Shown piece by piece: positions 1 through 9,085 of a stretch of 64,000 bases of DNA (the first letter of the stretch is position 1; each line of letters opens with the position of its first letter). The translations under genes and the position numbers were made by a program. Under the pieces are notes generated by a model that saw only the letters and a program-made list of their open reading frames with translations, ran no database searches and had not been told where the DNA came from. Source of the DNA: an uncultured Oceanospirillaceae bacterium (lineage in GTDB: Bacteria; Pseudomonadota; Gammaproteobacteria; Pseudomonadales; Balneatricaceae); assembly GCA_913057435.1 (NCBI GenBank), contig CAJXNY010000006.1:1-64000 (forward strand). The letters are read 5' to 3'.

Positions 1-55
1 TTTTTTTTCAAGCAGAAGACGGCATACGAGATCAGCCTCGGTCTCGTGGGCTCGG
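1..55 (+). other. Illumina adapter/index primer sequence (not genomic)
   Basis: Bases 9-32 are the standard Illumina P7 flow-cell sequence (starts CAAGCAGAAGACGG, ends CATACGAGAT). Bases 33-40, CAGCCTCG, match the Nextera N710 index as written in the adapter, and 41-55, GTCTCGTGGGCTCGG, are the Nextera read-2 tail. The eight T at 1-8 are the complement of the A-run seen when a read passes the end of the adapter. The 19-base transposon mosaic end that should follow is missing, and genomic sequence begins at about 56. Any reading frame that starts inside these bases is artificial. Confidence 0.97.
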
Positions 56-1275
56 TGCGCCAGGGCTGTGTATTTGCGGAACGTTGCGCCAGTGTTACCC
101 CGTTGTGCCAGCAGGTCAGCCCTGGGCTGGCGATGCTTGGCTCACGTCAGGTGCGCTGTAATCTGCCCGCCGACAGCCTGCGTGCGCCGCTGCAGTTGAG
201 CGGCGTGCCGGTGCCCAGAGTACGCAGCGGTGCGCCACTGCTGGCGCTGGACAAGGTTGCCGTCAGTTATGGCAACGCGGGGTTCTGGCGACGCCTGCGC
301 GGGCTGGCGGATAACCGGGTGGCCACCGTCGATGGCATTGAACTGACCTTGCGTCGGGGTGAAACCCTGGCGCTGGTCGGAGAGTCGGGCAGTGGCAAGT
401 CCACTATTATGCGTGCAATCTGTGGTCTCAACCCGCCGCGCAGCGGCGTGATCAGCCTGCAGAACAGCGCCGGTGAGAAACAGCACAATCTGCTGCTTAA
501 TCAACCGGTAGAACAGCGTGATGCCAGCCTGAAACGTCGGGTGCAGATGATCTTTCAGAACCCGGATGCTTCGCTGAACCCGCGCCACACCATTGCCGAT
601 ATTCTGGCCCAGCCGCTCAAGCTTTACTTCGGTCTGACCGGGGAGGCCAGTCGAACACGGGCTGCTGAACTGCTGGCCCAGGTGCGGCTGGGGGCGCACT
701 ATCTGGATCGCCTGCCTGCTCAGCTATCGGGTGGGGAAAAACAGCGGGTGGCCATCGCCCGTACCTTTGCCGGTGAGCCGGATCTGATTCTTTGTGATGA
801 AGTTACCTCAGCTCTGGATGTTTCAGTGCAGGCGGCGGTACTGAAATTGCTCAAGCAGCTGCAGGCTGAACGCGGTGTGGCCTATCTGTTTATCGCCCAT
901 GATCTGGCGGTGGTGCAGGCGATCGCCGACAAAGTCGCGGTGCTCTACCAGGGCAGGCTCTGTGAGGAGGGCAGCGCCCCCGCACTGTTTAACGCCCCCT
1001 GGCACCCGTACACCGAAACCCTGCTGGATGCCGTGCTGCAGCCCGACCCGGATCACGCGCCACGGCTGCACGCCGACGATAGCGCCGAGTCCCAGCCGCC
1101 CGCTCAGGGCTGTGCGTTCCAGAACCGCTGCCCGCGCAAGCTCGGTGAACGTTGCGATACTGAACAACCTGACTGGCAGCAGACTAATGGCAAGCGGTTG
1201 CGCTGCCATATCCCGGCACAGCAGCTGTTTGAGCTGCAGCAGCGGGGTGAGGTGGCTGCCGTGCAGGTGGCGTAG
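56..1275 (+). CDS. Fused peptide-type ABC transporter ATPase, 5' truncated (DppDF/GsiA-like)
   Basis: This is the 3' part of a two-domain ATPase that powers import of di- or oligopeptides at the inner membrane. The first ~40 residues (GCVFAERC, then C and C near CNLP) are the cysteine-bearing oligopeptide tail (oligo_HPY) that normally ends the DppD half. A complete second nucleotide-binding domain follows: Walker A GESGSGKST (about nt 379-405), signature LSGGEKQRVAIAR, Walker B LILCDE, and the DppF-type tail with GCAFQNRCP. The true start is missing because the contig begins here; the apparent GTG at 46 lies in adapter sequence. The TAG stop lies inside a dispersed repeat. The substrate cannot be told from the sequence. 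Confidence 0.9.
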
Positions 1276-1301
1276 GATGGGCAAAGCGCAGCGTGCCCAT
1301 C
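1272..1301 (+). repeat. Dispersed palindromic element, GATGGGCACGC family, copy 1
   Basis: GATGGGC (1276-1282) and GCCCATC (1295-1301) are inverted around an AAAGCGCAGCGT core. The preceding GTAG supplies the stop codon of the ABC ATPase gene. Related copies lie at 4078-4150 and 22513-22585. Such REP-like elements are common between genes in gammaproteobacteria; family membership is judged by eye. Confidence 0.7.
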
Positions 1302-1344
1302 ATGTTTTATTCGCAAAACTATATGAAGTCACAGGAGCCCTTGA

Positions 1345-1998
1345 ATGGCACTGGTAATGTTTGATCTGGATGAAACCCTGGTCGAGGGCGACTGCTCCTC
1401 ACGCTGGGTACACTACATGGTGGCCCAGGGGCTGGTGGCGGGTGACGCTATTCTCGCTGAAGAAGCCCGCCTGATGGCGGACTACTACAACGGCGCGCTG
1501 GATATGCAGGCCTACATGGCGATGCTGCTACGGCCGCTGATCGGCATGTCGGACGTGGAACTGACAGCACGGGTGGCGGACTATGTGGCCGACTATATCC
1601 GCCCGCATATCCGTGACGCGGCCCGTGCCCAGGTAAACGAGGTGATTCAGCGCGGCGACCGCCCGCTGATCATCTCCGCCTCGGCTGAATTTCTGATCCG
1701 GCCCATTGCCCGCGAACTGGGCATTGAAGAGGTGCTGGGGGTGCAGGTGGAAACCGGCGTTCAGGGCTGTATCACCGGTGCCGTAGCGGGCGTAATGACC
1801 TACCAGCAGGGCAAGGTTATTCGCCTGTATGACTGGCTGGAACAGCAGCAGGAAAACCTGAGCGGCAGCGCGTTCTACACCGATTCCCACAATGACCTGC
1901 CCTTGCTGGAGGCGGTCGAATTTCCAGTGGCCGTTACCCCGGATACCCAGCTGAACCAGCTGGCTCAGGCGCGCGGCTGGCCTGTGTTGCAGTGGTAA
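1345..1998 (+). CDS. HAD-superfamily IB hydrolase, SerB-like phosphatase
   Basis: A 217-residue soluble phosphatase of the HAD family, subclass IB. Motif I is FDLDETL at residues 6-12 (nucleophile and acid/base Asp), motif II is the Ser in IISASAEF, a Lys sits in QQGKVIRLYDW, and motif III is DSHNDLPLL with the Mg-binding acids. The helical cap between motifs I and II fits small phosphomonoester substrates such as phosphoserine-like compounds, but the substrate is unknown. An AGGAG lies 8 bases before the ATG. It probably forms its own unit: the fused ATPase ends 69 bp upstream and the next gene is convergent. The last 84 bp of this gene recur as a degenerate fragment at 22419-22502. Confidence 0.85.
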   Translation: MALVMFDLDETLVEGDCSSRWVHYMVAQGLVAGDAILAEEARLMADYYNGALDMQAYMAMLLRPLIGMSDVELTARVADYVADYIRPHIRDAARAQVNEVIQRGDRPLIISASAEFLIRPIARELGIEEVLGVQVETGVQGCITGAVAGVMTYQQGKVIRLYDWLEQQQENLSGSAFYTDSHNDLPLLEAVEFPVAVTPDTQLNQLAQARGWPVLQW

Positions 1999-2015
1999 GT
2001 TGATATTAACGGATA

Positions 2016-2042
2016 AAGAAAAGCCCGCTCCAGAGAGCGGGC
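2016..2042 (-). terminator. Rho-independent terminator (minus strand)
   Basis: GCCCGCT (2023-2029) pairs with AGCGGGC (2036-2042). Read on the minus strand the hairpin is followed by CTTTTCTTT, so it ends transcription of the phosphoesterase/DMT operon. The convergent HAD gene may also use the stem. Confidence 0.7.
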
Positions 2043-2180
2043 CGGGACAACGGTTATCCCTGCACAGAAGGCCTCGGCCGACGCTTCTGTAAGACCTGTC
2101 CGGAGGTATCCATAAGACAGGGCAAGCAGTGACTGATGGGGATCAGCCAATAGAGCCAACGGGTAATCGGGGTATGCAAA

Positions 2181-3014
2181 TTACGCTTCGGTGTCACCAC
2201 CTGGCGGCGTAGGTACTCCTTCAGTGATGCCTTCTGGATAGTTGCCCACCATCGTGAGGTGAGATACCAGGCCTGTTTCCGTACTCCAGAAAAACAGGCG
2301 ACAAATCCCCGGCTCGAATAACGGATCGATATCCGGGACCTCACCCATATGTAGTGCGTAGGAAAATGCTGAGCTGCCCGATACAAACAGCAGGGTATTG
2401 GCCCAGTTCACAATGGCGTCACGGTGTACATGGCCGCAGCATACTGCCTGAACCTGCGGGTTGGCGCTGATGATTTCCGCCATGCGGTCGCCATTTTCGC
2501 AGTTCATGGCATCCATATAGGGATATTGCACGGCTGCCGGTGGGTGGTGCATAAAGACCAGGGTCGGCCGTTCAGGCTGTGCAGCCAGCGTCTGTGTCAG
2601 CCAGTCCAACCGCTCATCACACAGTTTGCCGGTATGGTGGCCCGGGTTGAGTGTATCCAGTGCCACCAGTCGTACGGGCTGGTCTTCGATGCAGTAGTGC
2701 AGGAATTCGCTGCCGTTATGCAGGTACCTGTGCTCATCGAACACATCCCGCACCCGCTGCCGGTGGTCATGGTTACCTGGCACAATCAGGTAAGGCATCT
2801 GCAGGCTGTCGAGTGCTATCTTGGTACGTGCATAGTCTTCAAGGTTACCGTGGTTTGAAATATCACCAGTGACAACCACCAGATCGGGCCGGGTTTCCAG
2901 CCGGTTAATATGCTCCACCACTTCCAGCAGACGCTGGTAGAGATCAATCGAACCGGCGGTGGTTTCAATTACCCGGCCAACATGAAAATCGGTAATCTGT
3001 GCAATCAGCATCAT
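2181..3014 (-). CDS. Class III cyclic-nucleotide-type metallophosphoesterase (CpdA/GpdQ-like)
   Basis: A 277-residue calcineurin-like phosphoesterase with the full two-metal site: TDFHVGR (D and H, residues 8-11), VVTGDISN, PGNHDHR, MHHPP and CCGHVHRD. In this family the enzyme hydrolyses cyclic nucleotides or glycerophosphodiesters in the cytoplasm; the exact substrate is not readable here. Two ATG codons are adjacent at the start, both served by the AGGAG in AACAGGAGAAACC. It lies 12 bp behind the DMT transporter gene and is almost certainly cotranscribed with it, so it may process what the transporter moves. Confidence 0.85.
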   Translation of the reverse strand: MMLIAQITDFHVGRVIETTAGSIDLYQRLLEVVEHINRLETRPDLVVVTGDISNHGNLEDYARTKIALDSLQMPYLIVPGNHDHRQRVRDVFDEHRYLHNGSEFLHYCIEDQPVRLVALDTLNPGHHTGKLCDERLDWLTQTLAAQPERPTLVFMHHPPAAVQYPYMDAMNCENGDRMAEIISANPQVQAVCCGHVHRDAIVNWANTLLFVSGSSAFSYALHMGEVPDIDPLFEPGICRLFFWSTETGLVSHLTMVGNYPEGITEGVPTPPGGDTEA

Positions 3015-3026
3015 GGTTTCTCCTGT

Positions 3027-3896
3027 TTATCCGGCCTGGGCCAGCAGAAAAATAGAAGTGGCGGCACAACCCACCGCAGCCAGTTTACGCACGGTCATAT
3101 TCTCCATTCTCAGCAGCACCGAGATGGTCAGTGCCACCACAAAACTCATGTTGGCGATCGGCACCAGTACACTGGCCTCACCGCGCTCCAGTGCCGCAAT
3201 CAGGAAGTTGACGATCATAAAAATCAGCACGCCAGACAGTGCGGAGTAGCGCAGTTTGGCAATGGAAAAACGGACCCGTTTTTCACGCAGCGCAGCATAG
3301 GCCAGGCCGCCGATAATCCAGCTGATGGAGGCGATCAGCATCATGGTGTCGGGCTGGGCACCTTCCGAAATACCGGCTTTTGAAATAACGCCGTAGCTGG
3401 CCCGGAAAATCGCTGCGATCAGCGCTACCACAATAAAAGCCCGTGCCAGGTTGGCAGGTTCTTCGATGGATATATTTTTGCTGCGCTGGTAGAGGATCAG
3501 TACACCGATCATACCGGCCAGAATTCCCGCTGCTTTCAGCCAGCCCAGTGACTCTCCCAGAAAAACAAAAGACAGTAACACTACGCCAACCGTATTCAGT
3601 CGGTAGATGGTTGAACCCAGGCTGACATCCAGGTGGGTCAGGCATTCGAGTAGCAGGATATTGGACAGTGTTACTGCCAGCCCGGCCCCGATGCCGTAAA
3701 AAATGGTCGCGTCGTTAAATACGACAGGTTTATCGTTGACGACAAACATGGTCAGCTGCAGCGCCGTCCAGATTACGCCGATGCCGCAGATGTACATGCC
3801 TCGAGAGCGTTCCTTACTGCAGTACTTCTTGAAAACTACGTCGCTGAAGCCTGCTGCCAGCAGGCTGAGCAGCGCGAAAACTACACCGCTTGTCAT
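3027..3896 (-). CDS. DMT-superfamily (EamA) transporter
   Basis: A 289-residue inner-membrane protein made of two tandem EamA-type halves, with about ten hydrophobic segments starting at VVFALLSLLAAGFSDVVF. Members export or import amino acids, metabolites or nucleotide sugars; nothing in the sequence fixes the substrate. It is the first gene of a two-gene unit with the phosphoesterase. A putative MocR-type operator lies 98 bp upstream (3995-4025), and the MocR gene itself is the next gene upstream on the same strand. Confidence 0.85.
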   Translation of the reverse strand: MTSGVVFALLSLLAAGFSDVVFKKYCSKERSRGMYICGIGVIWTALQLTMFVVNDKPVVFNDATIFYGIGAGLAVTLSNILLLECLTHLDVSLGSTIYRLNTVGVVLLSFVFLGESLGWLKAAGILAGMIGVLILYQRSKNISIEEPANLARAFIVVALIAAIFRASYGVISKAGISEGAQPDTMMLIASISWIIGGLAYAALREKRVRFSIAKLRYSALSGVLIFMIVNFLIAALERGEASVLVPIANMSFVVALTISVLLRMENMTVRKLAAVGCAATSIFLLAQAG

Positions 3897-3994
3897 GATT
3901 TTTCTTTTCCAGTGTGTTGGTCAGAAGTTCGGCCCGGTTGTGGGCCTTTACGTTATGTTATGCAGAGTAAGGTGAGTATCGGCTGGTAGTAATA

Positions 3995-4025
3995 GCCATT
4001 ATGTTGATTTCGATAAGTCCAATTT
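3995..4025. promoter_or_regulatory. Candidate MocR-type operator, site A
   Basis: GCCATT at 3995-4000 and AAGTCCAATTT at 4015-4025 recur with exactly the same 20-base offset at 13207-13237, and both sites lie about 100 bp upstream of a minus-strand start codon. On the other strand the core reads TTGGACTT, which resembles the TGGAC-type sites reported for MocR family members such as TauR. Assignment to the adjacent MocR regulator is inference. Confidence 0.45.
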
Positions 4026-4077
4026 GAGCGGAATATGGCTTTGTAGTGCCGGTTGGAATCAGGGAGGAGGCACAAGG

Positions 4078-4150
4078 GTGGGCAAAAAAGCGAAGTGATA
4101 TGCCCATCATTGCAGTGGGTTGATGGGCACGCTGTGTTTAGCCGTCCTAT
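4078..4150. repeat. Palindromic element doublet, GATGGGCACGC family, copy 2
   Basis: Two diverged copies face each other: GTGGGCAAAAAAGCG ending in GCCCATCA (4079-4109), then TGATGGGCACGCTG running to CGTCCTAT (4121-4150). The outer end overlaps the TAG stop codon of the MocR gene (4147-4149), just as copy 1 overlaps the stop codon of the ABC ATPase gene. Confidence 0.6.
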
Positions 4151-5637
4151 AACAGGCTGCGTATTGCTTCAGCCAGTCGCCGGGCGGCATCGGGCATGTC
4201 TACCGGGTCAACACAGCTGAAGCCCAGTAACAGGCCTGGTGGCTGTTGGGCCTCCATGCTGTAAATCGATAACGGCAGCACATCTACATCATGTTCACTC
4301 GCCCGGCGGGCCACCGCTCTGTCGTCCAGGTGGTCAGGCAACCAGCCGATCAGATGCATGCCTGAGTCCGTAGGCTCCGGGCGGACCAGCCCTTGGCAGT
4401 GTGCAGCCATCGCCTCCAGCAGCGCTTGCTGCCGCTCGGCGTAGAGGTTACGCATTTTGCGGATATGGGCGGTGAAATAGCCTTCGCGGATAAAGTCGGC
4501 CAGCACTGCCTGAGGCATAGTCGGGGCGGCGCGATCGAGCAGGCTATAGACATTAGCAAAGCTGCTGACCAGCGCCTTGGGGACGACCAGGTAAGCCAGC
4601 CGCAACGATGGGAACAGTACCTTGGAGAAGGTTCCGATATAGATGGTGTGGTTGAACTCGTCGATGCCCTGCATAGCCGTCAGCGGGCGGCCGTTAAAGC
4701 GGAACTCGCTGTCGTAGTCATCTTCCAGAATCCAGGCACCGGTGCGGTAGGCCAGTTGCAGTAACTCAAGTCGGCGTGACAGGCTGGTGGTCAGACCCAG
4801 GGGGTGCTGGTGGGAGGGGGTTACCATGATCATGCCGGGGTCAGGGTCTTTTTTCAGGCCCGCCTCTATATCGATACCTTCGCTGTCCAGCGGCACCGGG
4901 ATGATCCTGGCACCGGCACCGCTCAATACCTTGCGGGCAGCGATATGGCCTGGGTCTTCTATCCAGGCGGTATCACCTTCGTTCAGCAGCGCCCAGGCAC
5001 AGAGTGTAAAAGCCTGTTGTGCACCACTGACCACCAGTACCTGGTCGGCATCGCACTTTACGCCACGGGCATCACGTATGTAGTTAGCTATCGCTTCACG
5101 CAGTGGCATATAGCCGTGTGGGTCACCATAGTTGAGCATTGGGCTACGGGCGCGCCGCCAGTGTTTGCCGGAGATGCGGGTCCAGGTTTGCACGGGTACG
5201 TGGTCAAGGGCCGGGGTTCCGGCATGGAACGCTCGAGGTGATTTCAGGTGGTGTGCAATCTGGTAACCGGATTGCAATGCCTGACCTCGGTCGGACAGCC
5301 GTGCCAGCAAGTGCTCATCAGTATTAAACTGACTGGTGTCAGGACGGTTGGGCGACAGGTCATGGGCACTTAACTGCGCCACAAATGTGCCGGACCCGGT
5401 GTGGGCGGCCAGATAGCCTTCGGAAATAAGCTGTTCGTAGCTATTTTGTACTGTCAGCCGGGACACACTCAGTGACTGTGCGAGTTCCCGTGTGGAGGGC
5501 AGGCGGGTGCCGGTTTCCAGCTGCCCGGACAGGATGGCTTCACGCAGCTGACTGCTGAGTTGATGGAATTTTGGGACTGTCGATTCAGCAGACAGCTGAA
5601 TCGTTGCCAGCAGGGCGCTGCGAGAATAACGACTCAT
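4147..5637 (-). CDS. MocR/PdxR-type transcriptional regulator (GntR HTH plus aminotransferase-like domain)
   Basis: A 496-residue fusion. Residues ~18-85 form a GntR winged helix (REAILSGQL, TRLPSTRELAQ, SRLTVQNSYEQL). Residues ~120-495 form a class I aminotransferase-like domain that keeps the PLP pocket, including TFSKVLFPSLRLAY with the Schiff-base lysine. MocR proteins sense PLP or amino compounds and control amine, GABA, taurine or vitamin B6 genes. GGAGCT precedes the ATG. Likely targets are the DMT operon and the amidotransferase/importer divergon, which share an upstream motif; the permease, dehydrogenase and importer genes around it suit an amine-responsive regulator. The effector is unknown. 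Confidence 0.88.
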   Translation of the reverse strand: MSRYSRSALLATIQLSAESTVPKFHQLSSQLREAILSGQLETGTRLPSTRELAQSLSVSRLTVQNSYEQLISEGYLAAHTGSGTFVAQLSAHDLSPNRPDTSQFNTDEHLLARLSDRGQALQSGYQIAHHLKSPRAFHAGTPALDHVPVQTWTRISGKHWRRARSPMLNYGDPHGYMPLREAIANYIRDARGVKCDADQVLVVSGAQQAFTLCAWALLNEGDTAWIEDPGHIAARKVLSGAGARIIPVPLDSEGIDIEAGLKKDPDPGMIMVTPSHQHPLGLTTSLSRRLELLQLAYRTGAWILEDDYDSEFRFNGRPLTAMQGIDEFNHTIYIGTFSKVLFPSLRLAYLVVPKALVSSFANVYSLLDRAAPTMPQAVLADFIREGYFTAHIRKMRNLYAERQQALLEAMAAHCQGLVRPEPTDSGMHLIGWLPDHLDDRAVARRASEHDVDVLPLSIYSMEAQQPPGLLLGFSCVDPVDMPDAARRLAEAIRSLL

Positions 5638-5781
5638 AGGAGCTCCATATTAGCGGGGCAGTGCTCCGAGGTGGAGCAGAACGAATCGGTCAATATTAAC
5701 AGGGGCTGTCACCACAGACAGGCCTTCTGATTGAAAGAAGGTGCTTCCTGTGGCGACAACCGGGCTGTCACTGGGATCAGT

Positions 5782-7233
5782 TTAGTGGGATGTAGCTTTT
5801 TCGGCTTCCTGTTCGGTCAGGGTGTGATTACCGGCCAGCTCGGCATCCAGAATTGCCCGGACTTCTGCTTCATCATGCTGCTGACTGGCGATGAACCAGA
5901 ACAGCACACCGGTAAAGCACCAGCCCAGCACAATCCACCACTCTTCCGGTGTCAGCGCGGCAGGACTGCCCGGCAGGTACAGTGTGCCGATACCAAGCGA
6001 TAACAGCACTGCACTCCAGCCGACAAAACGTCCAGCCTTGACGCGGAAGGGCCGCTCCATTTCAGGTGCTTTTTTACGCAGTACCAGGAAGCTGTAGGCC
6101 ACCAGCGCGTAGGCAACGATAATGCCCAGGCCACCGGCATCAACCAGCCATACCATCGATTTGCGGCCCATTAGTGGTGCCAGCGTGCTGAGCAGGCCGA
6201 TCATCAGAATGGCATTGACCGGGGTGTTATAGACCGGATGCAGCTTCGCCAGGAAGGCTGGCAACATGCGGGCACGGGCCATTGCGTACATGGCACGGCT
6301 ACCGCCGACATAGAAGGCGTTCCAGCTGGTGATAATGCCGCCAAGGCCAGCCAGTACCATCAGCTTGCCGCCCCAGGTGCCACCGACCAGTGCTGCCATG
6401 GCATCGGCTACCGGCAGGCTGGAGTTTTCCAGTTCGGTGCTGTCCAGCGCCACGGCAACCGACAGGGTAATAAAGGCATACCAGCAGGCTGCCACAATGA
6501 CTGACAGAATCAGCACTTTACCAATCTCACGGGCGGGCAGGTCGATCTCTTCGGCTGCCTGCGGAATCACATCGAAGCCGATAAACATCAGCGGCACCAT
6601 GACGATTACCGCCATCATGCCTTTGTAGCCGTTATTGAATAGCGGGTCGGCTTTGGCGGTGTCACCGTCCAGCAGCGCCCCCGTCATCATCATCACACCG
6701 GCCACCAGAATCAGTACGGTCACGACACTCTGGAACAGTGCAGCACTTTTGATGCCACGGTAGTTTATCCACATCATCAGTACGGAACCGATCATGCCTA
6801 CGGCTACCCAGCTGGCGTATACATCCCAGCCAGCCACTGTGTAGAGGTATCCCTGTTTATAGTCAGGGAAAATATATTCCAGCACGGTAGGCAGTGCCAC
6901 TGCTTCAAAGGCCACCACTGAGATATAACCCAGTAGCATCGCCCAGGTGCAGACAAAGGACCACTTAACCCCCATCGCTCGATAGCTATAGATATGCTCG
7001 CCGCCGGTAATCGGCATAGCCGAGGCCAGTTCGGCATAAGTCAGGCCGATCAGCACCACGGCGATGCCACCAATGGCAAAAGACAGGAAAGCCCCCAGGG
7101 CACCAGCGGACAGTACCCAGTTTCCCGCCAGGGCAACCCAGCCCCAGCCAATCATGGCTCCAAAGGCCAGTGCCAGTACGTCGCGACGTCCCAGTACACG
7201 CTGGAACTCGCCAGCAGGTTGAGTATGGCTCAT
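5782..7233 (-). CDS. APC-superfamily amino acid/amine permease
   Basis: A 483-residue inner-membrane protein with about twelve hydrophobic segments. The N-terminal ALAFGAMIGWGWV carries the glycine-rich first helix typical of amino acid-polyamine-organocation permeases, and a hydrophilic C-tail of ~35 residues is rich in Glu. It imports an amino acid or amine by cation symport or exchange; the substrate is unknown. GGAGATTGT precedes the ATG. It lies 144 bp upstream of the MocR gene on the same strand and downstream of SulP, alcohol and aldehyde dehydrogenase genes, in keeping with uptake of an amine. Confidence 0.88.
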   Translation of the reverse strand: MSHTQPAGEFQRVLGRRDVLALAFGAMIGWGWVALAGNWVLSAGALGAFLSFAIGGIAVVLIGLTYAELASAMPITGGEHIYSYRAMGVKWSFVCTWAMLLGYISVVAFEAVALPTVLEYIFPDYKQGYLYTVAGWDVYASWVAVGMIGSVLMMWINYRGIKSAALFQSVVTVLILVAGVMMMTGALLDGDTAKADPLFNNGYKGMMAVIVMVPLMFIGFDVIPQAAEEIDLPAREIGKVLILSVIVAACWYAFITLSVAVALDSTELENSSLPVADAMAALVGGTWGGKLMVLAGLGGIITSWNAFYVGGSRAMYAMARARMLPAFLAKLHPVYNTPVNAILMIGLLSTLAPLMGRKSMVWLVDAGGLGIIVAYALVAYSFLVLRKKAPEMERPFRVKAGRFVGWSAVLLSLGIGTLYLPGSPAALTPEEWWIVLGWCFTGVLFWFIASQQHDEAEVRAILDAELAGNHTLTEQEAEKATSH

Positions 7234-7375
7234 ACAATCTCCAGTTTTTTATAGTTGTTGTTTCAGAGAGCTCTGACCCGTGTTAATTGATCAGAACACG
7301 CACAGTGTGTACACCGCAATCCTGCTGCTGGCAGCAGCGCAGGCACGGCGAATGAATATTGAGGTAGGCGACTCC

Positions 7376-9085
7376 TTAGCTGCGCAGTGGAATGTTCTGC
7401 TGCAGGCTTTGTTGCAGGGTGGGTTCAAAACGCAGCCAGTCGGCGTCGGGTTTGATACCGGCCTGAGCTAGCGCATGCTGTGGCTGCGGCTGTAGATCAG
7501 CTAAAATCAGCCGTAACTGGCGTTGACGCAGTTCGTTAATGACCACTTCCAGGCAGGTGACAGCACTGGCATCGATGACAGGCACGCCATCCATATGCAG
7601 GATGAGCGTGTCGATATGGTCGTCCATCTGCAGAAGGCTCTGCAGGGTTCGTTCGGCACCGGCAAAAAACAGCGGGCCTGAGACTTTCAGCACACAGACA
7701 TTGCTGGGCAGAAAGTACTGTAGCCGGGGGTTGCCCTGCTCCAGCGGGGTCAGTTGTACGGCATGACTCATCCGCTGCATAAAGACCAGTGCTGCCAGTA
7801 CCATGCCTGCGCCAACGGCCACCACCATATCTACCAGCACTGTCAGTATCAGTGTCGTTAGCAATACCAGCCGGTCGCCATGGCCGGAGATTTTTAGCAG
7901 TCGTACCAATTGTGGCAGTTCACTCATATTCCAGGCGATCATCAGCAACAGCGCTGACAGTGCTGCCATTGGCAGTAGCGACAGCAGTGGTGCCAGCAGC
8001 ATCACGCCAGCCAGCACCACCAGCGCATGGATGGCGGCGGCAATGGGTGAGAAGGCTCCTGCTTTATAGTTGGCGACAGTACGAGCGATTGCGGCAGTGG
8101 CGGTGATGCCGCCAAAAAATGGCGCGACCAGATTGCCCAGCCCCTGACCAATCAACTCGCCATTGGCATGGTGACGGTGGCCGCTCATACCGTCAGCAAT
8201 CACCGCGCAAAGCAGAGATTCGATCGCGCCCAGCATTGCGATACTGAAAGCGGGCAGCAGCAAGGCCTGAAACAGTGCCAGATTCAGCACCAGCGGCTGG
8301 CCATCGGCACCGGGTAGCTGCCAGGGCAGTAACGGGGTGGGTGGAAAGGGCGGAATGCCAGGATGAACTTCGCCGTTCAGTTCATAGCTGAACAGGCTGC
8401 CGATGGTAGCCACCTGATCAGTACTGAACAGCTGGGCAACAAGGGTGCCTGCTGCCAGCGCGAACAGATGCCCCGGCAGGCGGATTGGCAGGCGCGGCCA
8501 GAGGATCAGTACCGCCAGGGTCGTTATACCGATGATCAGGTTTGCGCTGCTGGTGCTGGGCAGTGCATTCCACAGCACTGCAACTTTTTCCGGATAGCTG
8601 GCAGGCAGTTCGCTGAGTGTCAGCCCGGCGAAGTCTTTTATCTGCAGGGTTGCGATGACAATGCCAATCCCGGCAGTAAAGCCGATAACCACCGGTACCG
8701 GAATATACTCGATCAAGCGCCCCAGCCTGGCGTAGCCCATTATCAGCAGCATCACCCCCGCCATCAATGTCGCCAGCAGCAGGCCACCCAGCCCGAACTG
8801 CTGAGTGATCGGATACAGCACCACCACAAAGGCGGCAGTCGGGCCAGAAACACTGAGTCGGCTGCCACCGGTCAGGGCGATTACCAGCCCGGCAATCATG
8901 CTGGTATAGAGGCCATACTGCGGTGCCACGCCGCTGGCAATGGCCAGCGCCATGCCCAGAGGAATGGCGATAATACCAACGGTCAGACCAGCCAGGGCAT
9001 CCTGACGCAGATTGGCCAGACTATAACCATTGGCAAAACTGTGGCGCAGGCCGGTCGCCAGCATCAGCCGGTGCAGTGGTGACAT
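7376..9085 (-). CDS. SulP-family anion transporter with C-terminal STAS domain
   Basis: A 569-residue inner-membrane transporter. The N-terminal ~420 residues hold the SulP membrane domain, including TVGIIAIPLGMALAIA and PQYGLYTSMIAG. The last ~110 residues form a cytoplasmic STAS domain (KVSGPLFFAGAE, then MDGVPVIDASAV with the usual Asp-Ala-Ser). Relatives carry sulfate, bicarbonate or C4-dicarboxylates (DauA); which applies cannot be told. A GGAACT sits just before the ATG. Its gaps of 142 and 262 bp to its neighbours make tight cotranscription less certain. Confidence 0.88.
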   Translation of the reverse strand: MSPLHRLMLATGLRHSFANGYSLANLRQDALAGLTVGIIAIPLGMALAIASGVAPQYGLYTSMIAGLVIALTGGSRLSVSGPTAAFVVVLYPITQQFGLGGLLLATLMAGVMLLIMGYARLGRLIEYIPVPVVIGFTAGIGIVIATLQIKDFAGLTLSELPASYPEKVAVLWNALPSTSSANLIIGITTLAVLILWPRLPIRLPGHLFALAAGTLVAQLFSTDQVATIGSLFSYELNGEVHPGIPPFPPTPLLPWQLPGADGQPLVLNLALFQALLLPAFSIAMLGAIESLLCAVIADGMSGHRHHANGELIGQGLGNLVAPFFGGITATAAIARTVANYKAGAFSPIAAAIHALVVLAGVMLLAPLLSLLPMAALSALLLMIAWNMSELPQLVRLLKISGHGDRLVLLTTLILTVLVDMVVAVGAGMVLAALVFMQRMSHAVQLTPLEQGNPRLQYFLPSNVCVLKVSGPLFFAGAERTLQSLLQMDDHIDTLILHMDGVPVIDASAVTCLEVVINELRQRQLRLILADLQPQPQHALAQAGIKPDADWLRFEPTLQQSLQQNIPLRS

